Program-made: the position numbers and the translations under genes
NCBI RefSeq assembly: GCF_964212655.1
Contig: NZ_OZ156465.1
Location: 806,001 to 870,000 of the forward strand
Direction of reading: 5' to 3'
Source: Candidatus Thiodiazotropha sp. LNASS1
GTDB lineage: Bacteria > Pseudomonadota > Gammaproteobacteria > Chromatiales > Chromatiaceae
Length of the DNA stretch: 64,000 nt
Notes under the pieces: model-generated
What the model was told of the DNA's origin: nothing
What the model saw: only the letters and a program-made list of their open reading frames with translations
Database searches by the model: none
Shown here: positions 15,983 to 24,800 of the stretch, in pieces
How the letters are laid out: the number at the start of each line of letters is the position of its first letter
How positions within the stretch are numbered: the first letter of the stretch is position 1

Positions 15983-17941
15983 ATGAAGGTGGACAGAATT
16001 ATCCTGCACAACGAATTTTCAAATCATGAAGAGTTCGTGCGTGCTGCGCTCGACAACAGCCACATCATTCACTCCTCCGAAATAGACGACCTGACACTCA
16101 GATCCTGGAGGCGTTGCCGGGACGAATACGGACTCGATCCCGGCATGTCGCCCGAACCGGTCATTATCGATCGTCAGGATTTGCACGATCGTCTGCAAAG
16201 ATATGAACGCCTGCTGGACATTGCTCGGGTGGAGATGACCGATCTCTACCAGCAGTTGGCCGGATCCGGGCATGCCATCATGCTCACTGACAGAGACGGC
16301 ATCCTGCTCAATTTCATCGGTGATCCCCAATTTACCGATGCAGCCGCACACGCCGGCATGCAACTGGGTGCAGTCTGGAGCGAATCGGTTCAGGGCACCA
16401 ATGGCATGGGTACCTGTCTCGTGGAACAGAAACCCCTTGTCATTCACAAGCAATCCCATTTCTTCTCACGTAACGCCAGCCTGACCTGCGCGGCAGCACC
16501 CATCTTCGATCCCCACGGAGAGATCCTGGCGGTACTCGATGCCTCCAGTGAATCCAAGATGGCCCAGCAACACACCATGGTATTGCTGAACATGTCGGCC
16601 CAGATGATCGAGAACCGGGTCTTCTTCTGTGCCATGAAAGAGGCCTTCGTGCTTCGTTTTCATTCCCGTTCGGAATTCATCAGCACACTTGGCGAGGGAG
16701 CCATCGCCTTCGACAGGGACGGCAAGATAGAGGCCATCAATCGCAGTGCCATGTTTCAACTCAATCTGGAGTCGCCCCAACAGATAGTCGGACACCCTAT
16801 TCAGCAACTCTTCACGACTTCCCTGGGCACCCTTCTCAGAAATGTGCATTCCCATGCCTTCCCTATACGGGAATCGCAACATGGCAAACGTTTCTTCGCC
16901 ACTCTGCAGGCACCTGAGAAAAGCTGCAGAAGCAACACAACTCCATCCGACGCAGTCAACGTGCTTGGCGAGAATGACTACCTGGGAAGCACCGACTCCC
17001 TCGACGCCCTGCACTTTGATGAACCGCGCATGAAGCGCAATGTGAAAACGGCCTTAAAGCTGGTCGAAAGGGATGTCCCCTGCATGCTCTTCGGTGAGAC
17101 CGGTACCGGTAAGGAGATGTTCGCGCGCGCATTGCATAAAGCGAGTTCTCGCCATGAAAAACCGTTTGTCGCTGTGAATTGCGCATCGCTGCCGGAATCG
17201 CTGATCGAGAGTGAGCTTTTCGGTTACCGACCTGGCGCATTTACCGGGGCAAATCGTGACGGTAGCCGGGGCAAGATTGTTCAGGCAGACGGAGGCACAC
17301 TGTTTTTGGATGAGATTGGCGATATGCCGCTTCATCTTCAGGCACGCCTGCTTAGGGTGCTCGAAGAGCGAGAGGTTACCCCCCTTGGCGGGGAAAAGCC
17401 TATCAAGGTCTCCATCAAACTGATCAGTGCCACTCACCATGACATCAAAGGCATGGTTGAGGATGGCGATTTCCGCGAAGATCTGTTCTATCGGCTGCAT
17501 GGCGTTTCTTTGACCATGCCCCCACTGCGGGAACGCACGGACAGGCTGCAGTTGATCAAGAACATAGCCCAGCTGGAAGCTGGCGTTTCAGAGGAGTTAA
17601 CCTGGGATCCTGAAGCACTCAAACTGCTTGAGAACTTCCCATGGCCCGGCAATATCCGACAGCTGCGCAATGTGCTTCGGACCTCCACGGCGCTGTGCGA
17701 AAACAATATAGTAACGATTAACGATCTGCCTGAGGAAATTCGCAATATTGTCTATGATGACGAGTTTTCCGATGGACCTGATGCCAATCTCAATGCATTG
17801 GCGATTGCTGAACGTGACGCACTGTTGAGTGAACTCGAAGAGATGCATTGGAATATCAGCCGGGTTGCCAAAAAGCTCGCACTCAGCCGCAATACGCTCT
17901 ACAGGCGTATGAAGCGTTTTGGGATTTCACCACCTCGTTGA
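15983..17941 (+). CDS. Sigma-54-dependent transcriptional activator, AcoR-like (GAF–PAS–AAA+–Fis)
   Basis: 652 residues. The N-terminus (SWRRCRDEYGLDP) and GAF domain (about 75–205; VQGTNGMGTCL, CAAAPIFDPHGEILAVLDASSE) resemble AcoR and related activators of alcohol or acetoin catabolism. A PAS-like segment follows (about 235–310). The AAA+ domain has Walker A GETGTGKEMF near residue 370, the sigma-54-contacting GAFTGA near 418 and Walker B LFLDEIGD near 442. The C-terminal Fis-type helix-turn-helix is WNISRVAKKLALSRNTLYRRMKRFGI. It is the only enhancer-binding protein in the window and is surrounded by GG-N10-GC promoters, so it probably controls them; the effector is unknown. Confidence 0.9.
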   Translation: MKVDRIILHNEFSNHEEFVRAALDNSHIIHSSEIDDLTLRSWRRCRDEYGLDPGMSPEPVIIDRQDLHDRLQRYERLLDIARVEMTDLYQQLAGSGHAIMLTDRDGILLNFIGDPQFTDAAAHAGMQLGAVWSESVQGTNGMGTCLVEQKPLVIHKQSHFFSRNASLTCAAAPIFDPHGEILAVLDASSESKMAQQHTMVLLNMSAQMIENRVFFCAMKEAFVLRFHSRSEFISTLGEGAIAFDRDGKIEAINRSAMFQLNLESPQQIVGHPIQQLFTTSLGTLLRNVHSHAFPIRESQHGKRFFATLQAPEKSCRSNTTPSDAVNVLGENDYLGSTDSLDALHFDEPRMKRNVKTALKLVERDVPCMLFGETGTGKEMFARALHKASSRHEKPFVAVNCASLPESLIESELFGYRPGAFTGANRDGSRGKIVQADGGTLFLDEIGDMPLHLQARLLRVLEEREVTPLGGEKPIKVSIKLISATHHDIKGMVEDGDFREDLFYRLHGVSLTMPPLRERTDRLQLIKNIAQLEAGVSEELTWDPEALKLLENFPWPGNIRQLRNVLRTSTALCENNIVTINDLPEEIRNIVYDDEFSDGPDANLNALAIAERDALLSELEEMHWNISRVAKKLALSRNTLYRRMKRFGISPPR

Positions 17942-18076
17942 TATCGTACCAATCCGATCTGATCAAGAAACCAGTCACTCATATCCATTACGATAGCGCT
18001 CAGTCTTCTATCAATGTTTCATTATGAATGAAATAATTCAGTTAGTGCTGAACTATTTCGAAACCACCAGGTATAA

Positions 18077-18093
18077 TTGGCTCACTTCTTGCG
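18077..18093 (+). promoter_or_regulatory. Candidate sigma-54 promoter of the flavoprotein gene
   Basis: TTGGCTCACTTCTTGCG: TTGGC and TTGC with exact GG-N10-GC spacing. Predicted start near 18104, 127–139 bp before the flavoprotein start. Two copies of the dispersed repeat lie in the leader. Confidence 0.7.
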
Positions 18094-18162
18094 GTTAAAA
18101 CTTTCAATCAAAATAGTCAAAGCAGATCAGAGCCAACCGTTTAAAGTCGATGATTGTATTTG

Positions 18163-18189
18163 GGCCTGTTAACACTCATTCGACTGATC
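18163..18189 (+). repeat. Dispersed repeat, copy 4 (half conserved)
   Basis: The first 17 bp, GGCCTGTTAACACTCAT, match the repeat core; the second half has drifted and ends GATC instead of GGCC. Confidence 0.55.
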
Positions 18190-18204
18190 AGCAATACAAT
18201 ATCG

Positions 18205-18235
18205 TTAGGGCCTGTTAACACTCAACAGTTATGCG
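18205..18235 (+). repeat. Dispersed repeat, copy 5 (left half), running into a start codon
   Basis: TTAG followed by GGCCTGTTAACACTCA matches the repeat. The right half is replaced by the beginning of the flavoprotein gene, so the ATG at 18231 lies where the core would continue. Confidence 0.6.
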
Positions 18236-18776
18236 GGACATCATGGGCAGGTATGAAAGGCCACGCGAGGCATGGGCGATAACCGGATCCGGTCACTATC
18301 TCAAAGAGTGTCTGGATCTGATACAACATCGATCTGATGTGGACCTTTTTTTGAGCAAGGCCGCGGCGGAAGTGCTCTCAATGTACGATTTTGATGTGAA
18401 ATCGATACGCGAGCGCTTCACCTGCTTTCGCGATACCACTGCCAGTGCCTCTCCAGTGGGTCTCTTTTATCAAGGACGTTACAAGCGTCTGATTATCGCC
18501 CCCGCCACATCCAATACCATTGCAAAAATGGTGTGGGGTATAGCCGACACCTTGGTAACCAATATCTATGCCCAGGCCGGCAAGTGCCGGATTCCGAGCA
18601 TTGTCTTCGCCTGCGACACCGAACCGGAAATGGAAACCGAGGCGCCGGGCGGTACGGTCATGGTCTACCCAAGACAAATTGATCTGGAGAATGTCGAACG
18701 CTTGCGTGAATTTGAGTACACATCGGTGGTGACCAGCTTTTCTCAACTGGTCTCCACCCTTGAAAAAACAGAGTAA
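18231..18776 (+). CDS. Flavoprotein of the AfpA/DmrB (dihydromethanopterin reductase) type
   Basis: 181 residues from the ATG at 18231; ATG 18243, four codons later, is also possible. The fold is the FMN-binding flavoprotein (PpcDC-like) family: WAITGSGHYLKECLDL at the N-terminus, LIIAPATSNTIAKMVWGIADTLVTN in the middle and FACDTEPEMETEAPGGTVMVYPRQIDLENVERL near the end, characteristic of archaeoflavoprotein AfpA and its bacterial relatives. In methylotrophic proteobacteria these genes accompany tetrahydromethanopterin-linked formaldehyde oxidation, where reduction of dihydromethanopterin is the proposed reaction. Its sigma-54-type promoter and place beside folP and formate dehydrogenase fit that role. 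Confidence 0.75.
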   Translation: MRDIMGRYERPREAWAITGSGHYLKECLDLIQHRSDVDLFLSKAAAEVLSMYDFDVKSIRERFTCFRDTTASASPVGLFYQGRYKRLIIAPATSNTIAKMVWGIADTLVTNIYAQAGKCRIPSIVFACDTEPEMETEAPGGTVMVYPRQIDLENVERLREFEYTSVVTSFSQLVSTLEKTE

Positions 18777-18803
18777 GTATCTCCGGCGAAGCCAGGTGCT
18801 TAG

Positions 18804-19036
18804 CTAGGGCCTGTTAACACTAATCCAATGCACCCTGTTGTGCCTGAAAAAGCGCCAATCAAGGCGCACCCCAAGGGCACTTCCTTCGGGGCGCAACCCG
18901 AAGGGCTGGGGCTGTTTTCGCCCCCAGCGGCGTTATCATTCGCTCATGTAGAATAACTACACCACGCTCATTCTGCCTTGCTGGGCACGAAAACAGCCCC
19001 AGCAGGGCGTATTGGATTAGTGTTAACAGGCCCTAG
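18804..19036. mobile_element. 233-bp MITE-like element
   Basis: Perfect 26-bp terminal inverted repeats, CTAGGGCCTGTTAACACT plus eight more bases, at 18804–18829 and 19011–19036. A second inverted repeat, CTGGGGCTGTTTTCG, lies inside at 18906–18920 and 18988–19002. There is no coding frame. The outer CTAG could be a duplicated YTAR target, the type used by IS5-family elements, which would make this a non-autonomous relative of an IS5-like element; that assignment is inference. Its ends match the 35-bp repeats elsewhere in the first 19 kb. Confidence 0.75.
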
Positions 19037-19166
19037 TTCCCACCCATTAACTAGTTCCCATGCTCCAGCCTGGGAACTCATACATCGCTTTGCCAATCCA
19101 CATGTCGTATGCATTCCCACCCATGAGCGTTGGAATGTTTATACGCTTGAAGAAACAGACCAGGCA

Positions 19167-19919
19167 TCAACCCTCTCGCTTTTTAAGTAGCGGTTCCAGC
19201 AGATCCATCGGCAGTGGAAATACCAGGGTGTGGCTCTTGTCCCCGGCTATCTCTGTCAGGGTCTCCAGGTATCTGAGCTGAATCGCCTGCGGCTGTACGG
19301 AGAGGGTCTTCGCCGCTTCGACCAGCTTTTCAGCGGCCTGCTGTTCACCTTCGGCATGGATGACCTTTGCGCGCCTCGCCCGCTCCGCTTCGGCCTGACG
19401 TGCTATTGCCCGGATCATGCTGTCATCAAGATCGACATGTTTAATCTCTACATTGGATACTTTTATTCCCCATGTATCGGTCTGTTGATCCAATATATTC
19501 CTCACATCATCGTTGAGCCGCTCTCGTTCGGCCAGCATCTCATCCAACTCATGCTGGCCCAGGACAGACCGCAATGTGGTTTGCGCCAGCTGGCTGGTGG
19601 CGACCATATAGTCCTCTACCTGGATAATGGCCCGCTCCGGATCCAGTACACGGAAATAGACGACCGCATTGACCTTTACCGATACATTATCGCGCGAGAT
19701 CACGTCCTGGGAGGGAACGTCCAGCACGATCGTGCGCAGATCGACTCTTACGAACTGCTGGATCACCGGTATGATGATGATCAAGCCCGGTCCCTTGACA
19801 CGCCAGAAGCGTCCCAACATAAATACCACGCCACGTTCATATTCACGCAGTATCTTGAGCGCCGAAGCAAGAAACGCAACGATCAGAAATAGAATAACCG
19901 CATATAGATAGAGCGTCAT
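19167..19919 (-). CDS. Slipin-family SPFH/stomatin membrane protein
   Basis: About 250 residues from the ATG at 19919, which has AAGGAG 9 bases upstream; the frame extends to a GTG at 19925. One N-terminal membrane helix, then the SPFH domain ([98 protein letters not shown]). It overlaps the nfeD gene, the standard slipin–NfeD pair in which the NfeD protease acts on the stomatin partner. The pair organises membrane domains and is often linked to stress tolerance. Confidence 0.92.
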   Translation of the reverse strand: MTLYLYAVILFLIVAFLASALKILREYERGVVFMLGRFWRVKGPGLIIIIPVIQQFVRVDLRTIVLDVPSQDVISRDNVSVKVNAVVYFRVLDPERAIIQVEDYMVATSQLAQTTLRSVLGQHELDEMLAERERLNDDVRNILDQQTDTWGIKVSNVEIKHVDLDDSMIRAIARQAEAERARRAKVIHAEGEQQAAEKLVEAAKTLSVQPQAIQLRYLETLTEIAGDKSHTLVFPLPMDLLEPLLKKREG

Positions 19920-19921
19920 GA

Positions 19922-21286
19922 TCACTTCTCCTTATCAGCGGGGATAACCTTTAAAACCAGCCCGTCTCTGCCGGTAATCTGTACCAGCTGATCTTTTTGC
20001 AACGGTTGTTCGGAGTGAGCCCGCCATACTTCCCCATGTATCCTGATGTCACCCTCACCGGTAAAATCCTCCATCACGATACCCTCACTGGTCAGCATCT
20101 CTTCACGTCCGCTCACTACAGGACGGTGACGTGACTTGATAGCCATGCCAATAACAAAAACCATGAGAAAGGCGCTGCTTACCGCAACACCCAGAATCAG
20201 TGGCAGCGATATGCCGAATCCCGCCTGATCGGTATCCACCAGGATCAGGGATCCGATGATGAATGCAATCACCCCCCCTATTCCCAGGGTGCCGAAACTG
20301 GGTATGAATGCCTCTGCCACCATTAACGATATACCGAGCAGAATCAATGCCACACCGGCATAATTGATCGGCAGAAGATGAAACGCATAGAGGGCAAGCA
20401 ACAGAGAGATGGCGCCAACGGTGCCGGGGACGATTGAACCGGGGTTGGCAAATTCGTAGATCAACCCGTAGATTCCCACCAACATGAGAATGTAGGCCAG
20501 ATTGGGATTACTGATGATGCTCAGCAATTGACTCTGCCAATCAGGTAAGTGTTTCTCTATCTGCAGATCCTTGGTACTCAGTGTCTTGCTGCCCAGGGGC
20601 AGTTCAACCTGACGGCCGTCCAGCTGAGACAGCAGACTCTCCAGGTCTGCCGCAACAAGATCGATCACACCCAGCTTTAATGCCTCATCCGCGGAAAGGC
20701 TGGCGGCATCACGTACCGCCGATTCAGCCCAATCGGCATTTCGATTACGTAAAGCCGCCAGGCTGCGGATATAGGCGGATGCATCATTGACGACTTTACT
20801 CATCTTCGCATCTGTAGCGGCCGGGGCTTGCTCGCCCTCCGCCTCATCCCCCGAGTTGCCTCTTTCCGGTGTGGATTTCGGTAATCCACCCAGGGACACA
20901 GGGGTTGCGGCGCCCAGATTGGTGGCAGGCGCCATGGCGGCGACATGGCTGGCATAAAGGATATAAGTACCGGCACTGGCTGCCCGTGCGCCACTTGGCG
21001 CAACGTAACTGACCACCGCAACCCGGGAGGCGATGATGCGTTTGATGATGGCCCGCATCGAAGTATCCAGACCACCGGGGGTGTCCATCTGCAGGACAAC
21101 CAACTCCACGGCTTCGTTTTCAGCCTTCTCCAGTGTCCGATCAAGATAGTCGGCAGTCGCAGGCCCTATGGCCCCCGAGATCTCCAGAAGAAATCCTCGA
21201 CGGCTTTGACTATCGGCAAATATCTGGCTGACACCAGCGCACACCAAGCAGATAAAACAGAGAAGCGATATCGCATATCGAGACAC
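19922..21286 (-). CDS. NfeD-family membrane-bound serine protease (ClpP-class)
   Basis: 454 residues starting at GTG behind a G-rich ribosome binding site. Signal peptide, then a ClpP/SppA-like protease domain ([59 protein letters not shown]; the Ser in ASAGTY is the likely nucleophile and a conserved Lys in [14 protein letters not shown] its partner), four or five membrane helices (about 265–400) and a C-terminal OB-fold NfeD domain ([23 protein letters not shown]). Full-length NfeD1b architecture; processes the slipin encoded downstream. Confidence 0.92.
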   Translation of the reverse strand: MSRYAISLLCFICLVCAGVSQIFADSQSRRGFLLEISGAIGPATADYLDRTLEKAENEAVELVVLQMDTPGGLDTSMRAIIKRIIASRVAVVSYVAPSGARAASAGTYILYASHVAAMAPATNLGAATPVSLGGLPKSTPERGNSGDEAEGEQAPAATDAKMSKVVNDASAYIRSLAALRNRNADWAESAVRDAASLSADEALKLGVIDLVAADLESLLSQLDGRQVELPLGSKTLSTKDLQIEKHLPDWQSQLLSIISNPNLAYILMLVGIYGLIYEFANPGSIVPGTVGAISLLLALYAFHLLPINYAGVALILLGISLMVAEAFIPSFGTLGIGGVIAFIIGSLILVDTDQAGFGISLPLILGVAVSSAFLMVFVIGMAIKSRHRPVVSGREEMLTSEGIVMEDFTGEGDIRIHGEVWRAHSEQPLQKDQLVQITGRDGLVLKVIPADKEK

Positions 21287-21527
21287 TATCCACCCCGCAA
21301 TGTTGTTACCTATAGTCTAGACGCTAGTCAAACCATTGGCTCGGAGCGAACCAGCAACTGCCTGTTTGCGTGTAAATTATTATCATCAATATCAAATACC
21401 TATCGATATAAACAAGAGACATGCGAGACAGGACCATGAGCATGCTATTTCGATATCGGGTAGACCCTACAGGTGCGAGATTCTTTCAATTTCCACGCTT
21501 AAAAATTAATTCCCGAATAGTCTCGCG

Positions 21528-21561
21528 TTGTCATCAAACTGTAATATTTTAGGAATATAGT
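21528..21561 (+). promoter_or_regulatory. PhoB-activated promoter of pstS
   Basis: TTGTCATCAAACTGTAAT (21528–21545) matches the Pho box (two CTGTCAT-like heptamers 11 bp apart) and is followed, after 10 bp, by the -10 hexamer TATAGT (21556–21561). That is the spacing seen when a Pho box replaces the -35 element. The leader to the pstS ATG is about 128 nt. Confidence 0.75.
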
Positions 21562-21695
21562 CGTCATTAACCTGCAATATTCAACGCAGATCAAAAAACA
21601 ATATGAAGGCTGCCCACTCAAGATGGGGTAGCGGGGTCGACTATCGTTTTTTACGCTTTTACGGTTAATCTAATTTATTACTAAGGGTGTTCACA

Positions 21696-22571
21696 ATGAG
21701 GAAAATCTCTTATGCCATCTCAGTGGCGGCCAGCAGTCTGTTTATTGCTTTTTCGGCACAGGCCGCGGATCGTACCGTCATACAGAACAAGGGTTCTGAC
21801 ACGCTGGTGAATGTTGCCCAGGCCTGGGCTGAAGCCTATGGTGATGTGGATGCCAATGTGGCGGTTGCAGTATCGGGTGGGGGATCCGGCACAGGCATCG
21901 CCGCCATGATCAACGGTACGGTGGATATTGCCAATGCCAGCCGCCAGATGAAAAAGAAAGAGTTGAAGCTGGCAAAATCAAAGGGGCAGGACCCAATCGA
22001 GCATGTGGTCGGATATGATGCCCTTGCTGTCTTCATCCATCAGGACAACCCGGCGGATACTCTCAATTACGATCAGTTGAAATCAGTTTTTGGGCGCGGT
22101 GGAAAGGCTACAAAATGGTCCGATCTGGGACTGAAAGTACCAGGCTGCAAGGGTGACGAGATTGTCGTTGTCAGCCGCCAGAACAACTCCGGCACCTACG
22201 CCTATTTCAAAAAAGAGGTACTTGGCAAGAAAGGCAAATACCGCCAGGGGACTTTGGACATGCACGGTTCGAAAGATGTGGTTGATCTTGTCGAGAAGAC
22301 ACCCTGCGCCATCGGATACAGCGGATTGGCCTACGCCACGGATCATATCAAAATGGCCTGTATTATGAAGGATGGTGGTGATTGCGTCACACCCAGTGTG
22401 GAGACAGCCAGTGACCGCAGTTATCCCATCGCACGGCCGCTGTTCATGTACACCAACGGTGAACCACAAGGCGCCATCAAAACCTATCTTGATTGGGTTA
22501 AGAGTGATGAAGGCCAGTGCATTCTCCTGAAAAAGGGGTATGCACCGGTACGCGGCGTAAGCTGTAATTGA
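21696..22571 (+). CDS. pstS: Phosphate ABC transporter substrate-binding protein PstS
   Basis: 291 residues from the ATG at 21696, which has AAGGG 9 bases upstream; an upstream in-frame GTG is less likely. Signal peptide ends at AQA. Phosphate-binding segments NKGSDTLVNVAQAWAE, VSGGGSGTGIAAMINGTVDIANASRQM and RQNNSGTYAYFKKEVL are intact. It captures phosphate in the periplasm for the PstCAB complex. A long stem-loop follows the gene and may let more PstS than transporter be made. Confidence 0.93.
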   Translation: MRKISYAISVAASSLFIAFSAQAADRTVIQNKGSDTLVNVAQAWAEAYGDVDANVAVAVSGGGSGTGIAAMINGTVDIANASRQMKKKELKLAKSKGQDPIEHVVGYDALAVFIHQDNPADTLNYDQLKSVFGRGGKATKWSDLGLKVPGCKGDEIVVVSRQNNSGTYAYFKKEVLGKKGKYRQGTLDMHGSKDVVDLVEKTPCAIGYSGLAYATDHIKMACIMKDGGDCVTPSVETASDRSYPIARPLFMYTNGEPQGAIKTYLDWVKSDEGQCILLKKGYAPVRGVSCN

Positions 22572-22581
22572 TAAGAATCGA

Positions 22582-22619
22582 TCCCAATCCAGGTTGTTTC
22601 ATCCATACCTGGATTGGGA
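22582..22619 (+). terminator. Stem-loop after pstS (attenuator or RNA stabiliser)
   Basis: A 13-bp perfect stem, TCCCAATCCAGGT (22582–22594) with ACCTGGATTGGGA (22607–22619), 10 bp after the pstS stop. There is no T-run, so it is more likely a partial terminator or a 3'-end-stabilising structure than a full stop. Confidence 0.5.
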
Positions 22620-22783
22620 ATTCCATACACTGCCTAGTTGTTCACTTTAATGGGCGATATATGGATCGTCTTGCATGATCACACAGTATAAATCGTACTG
22701 TTTCGATACTCGAAGAATAACTGCATCAATTACAAAAAACACGTTGTCATTTTGTGACAGTATACATTGCGGAGCACCAGACA

Positions 22784-23860
22784 ATGGCCCACCTCGAAGA
22801 ACGACTGGAGCGCGACCTTAACAATATCCACGATCGTGTGGCGAAAATGGGCGCACAGGTACAGGAAGCTGTCAGAAATGCAGTGAAGGCTCTGCAGACA
22901 GGGGATAAAAAACTCGCCTACAACACGGTGTTGAACGACAACCCGATCAATCGCTGCATGCGTGATATCGACAGGATCTGCCACCGTTTTTTTGCCATCC
23001 ACATACCCAGCGGTGGACACTTGCGACTGCTCTCCTCTGTAATACGCGCAAACATCGAACTGGAGCGTGTCGGTGATTACGCCGTCACCATTGCCCGTGA
23101 AGCGGCACAACTGTCTCAACCTCCCAGCGGCGGCCTGGGCAGGGAGCTTGATCGCATCGCCGGCGAAACCATGAACATGTTGCAGTTGGCCATCAGTGCC
23201 TTTACCGAGCTGAATGCCGATGCCGCCACAAGCACCATGACGCTGGCAAAGGAGATGGAACACAATCTGGATGTTGTCTATACGGAGATGATGGAGAACG
23301 ATGAACGCACCAAAGTGGAAGAGGTACTTGCGATCTTTGTCGTCTTCACACAACTCAAACGGACTGCGGACCAAGCCAAGAATCTATGCGAAGAAACCGT
23401 GTTCGCTGTTACCGGAGAGCAGAAATCACCAAAGACCTTCAACATACTTTTTGTCGATGAGGACAACAGCAGCCTGAGCCAGTTGGCGGAAGCGATCGCC
23501 AGAATCAATCATCCCACTGTCGGCAACTATACTAGCGCCGGCCGGATCAAGGCTGAGACCCTCAATCCAAACCTGACCAGGTTTTTCGATGAAAAGGGCA
23601 TCGACTACAGCGATGCCAAGCCGACCTCCATCGAACAGCTGACGAGCAAAGAGATATCCGAGCAGCACGTGGTGGTTTCTCTGCAGGGAGAGATCTCCTC
23701 CTACCTGTCCCGCATACCCTTTCACACATCCGCTTTGGAATGGGGACTGGGCGAAGCGCCCGAGGATGAGGATATTCATGAATACGATTCGATCTATCGC
23801 GAATTGGCAATACTGATTAAGGACCTGATGGAATTGCTTCGTGGTGAAGGAGCAAGCTGA
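22784..23860 (+). CDS. PhoU-type phosphate regulator fused to an inactive low-molecular-weight phosphatase-like domain
   Basis: 358 residues from the ATG at 22784 (GGAG 9 bases upstream). Residues 1–215 form PhoU helical repeats (LERDLNNIHDRVAKMGAQVQEAVRNAVKAL, VIRANIELERVGDYAVTIAREAAQL). From residue 219 a domain aligns with the LMW protein tyrosine phosphatase/arsenate reductase family (FNILFVDEDNSSLSQLAEAIARI, TSAGRIKAETLNPNLTRFFDEKGID), but the catalytic Cys of CX5R is Asp225 and the Arg is Leu231, so it should be inactive. PhoU restrains Pst transport and PhoR signalling; here the extra domain may sense or bind phosphate. It lies between pstS and pstC, instead of after pstB. Confidence 0.82.
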   Translation: MAHLEERLERDLNNIHDRVAKMGAQVQEAVRNAVKALQTGDKKLAYNTVLNDNPINRCMRDIDRICHRFFAIHIPSGGHLRLLSSVIRANIELERVGDYAVTIAREAAQLSQPPSGGLGRELDRIAGETMNMLQLAISAFTELNADAATSTMTLAKEMEHNLDVVYTEMMENDERTKVEEVLAIFVVFTQLKRTADQAKNLCEETVFAVTGEQKSPKTFNILFVDEDNSSLSQLAEAIARINHPTVGNYTSAGRIKAETLNPNLTRFFDEKGIDYSDAKPTSIEQLTSKEISEQHVVVSLQGEISSYLSRIPFHTSALEWGLGEAPEDEDIHEYDSIYRELAILIKDLMELLRGEGAS

Positions 23861-23861
23861 A

Positions 23862-24794
23862 ATGTCAGAGATCCAACACCTGCAACCGTCGATGTCTGCC
23901 GATTTCGATAGCCGGAATTTAGACTGGTATATCGACAGGATTGTCCAGTCCCTGGTCTTCATTGCCGGCATCTCGGCAATCATCTTCATCATAGGCATAT
24001 TCGTATTTATCACCATGGAGGGCTTTGGCTTTCTGCTGGAAGACTTCACCTTCAGGGAATTTTTTCTTTCGCCGTTTTGGGAACCCTCCGACGAGGATGC
24101 CCCCGAGTATGGCATACTCGCCCTGGTGGCAGGCACCGCCAGTGTTACCGGTCTGGCGATGGTGGTGGCAATCCCCTTCTCGCTCGGGGCGGCCATCTTT
24201 ATCGGTGAATTCGCCACCGGCAAACTGAGAGAGTCCCTCAAGGTGCTGGTGGAACTGTTGGCCGCCATCCCCTCAGTGGTGTGGGGCTTCATCGGCCTCT
24301 CCATCATGAATCCGCTGATTATCGACCTGTTTGATGTGCCGGTGGGGCTGAACGTACTCAACGCCGGCATCATCCTGGGATTGATGGCGGCGCCGATCAT
24401 GACCTCTATCGCAGAGGATGCGCTGAAAGCGGTACCCGACCGCTATCGCGAGGCGGCGGAAGCACTGGGAGCCACACGCTGGCAGGTCATCTTCAAGACC
24501 GTCCTGCCCGCGGCGAAGAACGGCCTGCTCGGCGCGGTCCTGCTGGGTGTCGGGCGCGGCTTTGGAGAGACAATGGCGGTGCTGATGGCCACCGGACATG
24601 CCGTGAATATTCCCAGCAGTCTATTCGATCCGGTGCGCGCACTGACCGCCACCATCGCCGCGGAGTTGGGTGAAACCGCTGTCGGGTCACCACACTATCA
24701 GGCACTGTTCACGATCGGAATCTTCCTCTTCATCATCACCTTTTTGATCAACCTGTCCGCGGATCTCATCGTCCGTGGCATCCGTAAGGGTTAA
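23862..24794 (+). CDS. pstC: Phosphate ABC transporter permease PstC
   Basis: 310 residues from the ATG at 23862, one base after the phoU stop, with GGAG upstream inside the phoU end. Six membrane helices and the EAA loop that contacts the ATPase, EAAEALGATRWQVIFKTVLP. A PstC-typical loop (DFTFREFFLSPFWEPSDEDAPEYGILALVAGT) follows the first helix. It forms the membrane channel with PstA. Confidence 0.92.
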   Translation: MSEIQHLQPSMSADFDSRNLDWYIDRIVQSLVFIAGISAIIFIIGIFVFITMEGFGFLLEDFTFREFFLSPFWEPSDEDAPEYGILALVAGTASVTGLAMVVAIPFSLGAAIFIGEFATGKLRESLKVLVELLAAIPSVVWGFIGLSIMNPLIIDLFDVPVGLNVLNAGIILGLMAAPIMTSIAEDALKAVPDRYREAAEALGATRWQVIFKTVLPAAKNGLLGAVLLGVGRGFGETMAVLMATGHAVNIPSSLFDPVRALTATIAAELGETAVGSPHYQALFTIGIFLFIITFLINLSADLIVRGIRKG

Positions 24795-24800
24795 ATCGTC

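Noticed and set aside
22743-22759. TGTCA-TTTTG-TGACA as a second Pho box before phoU
   Set aside because: The halves are inverted, not 11-bp direct repeats, and no -10 fits; it is only an inverted repeat of unknown role.
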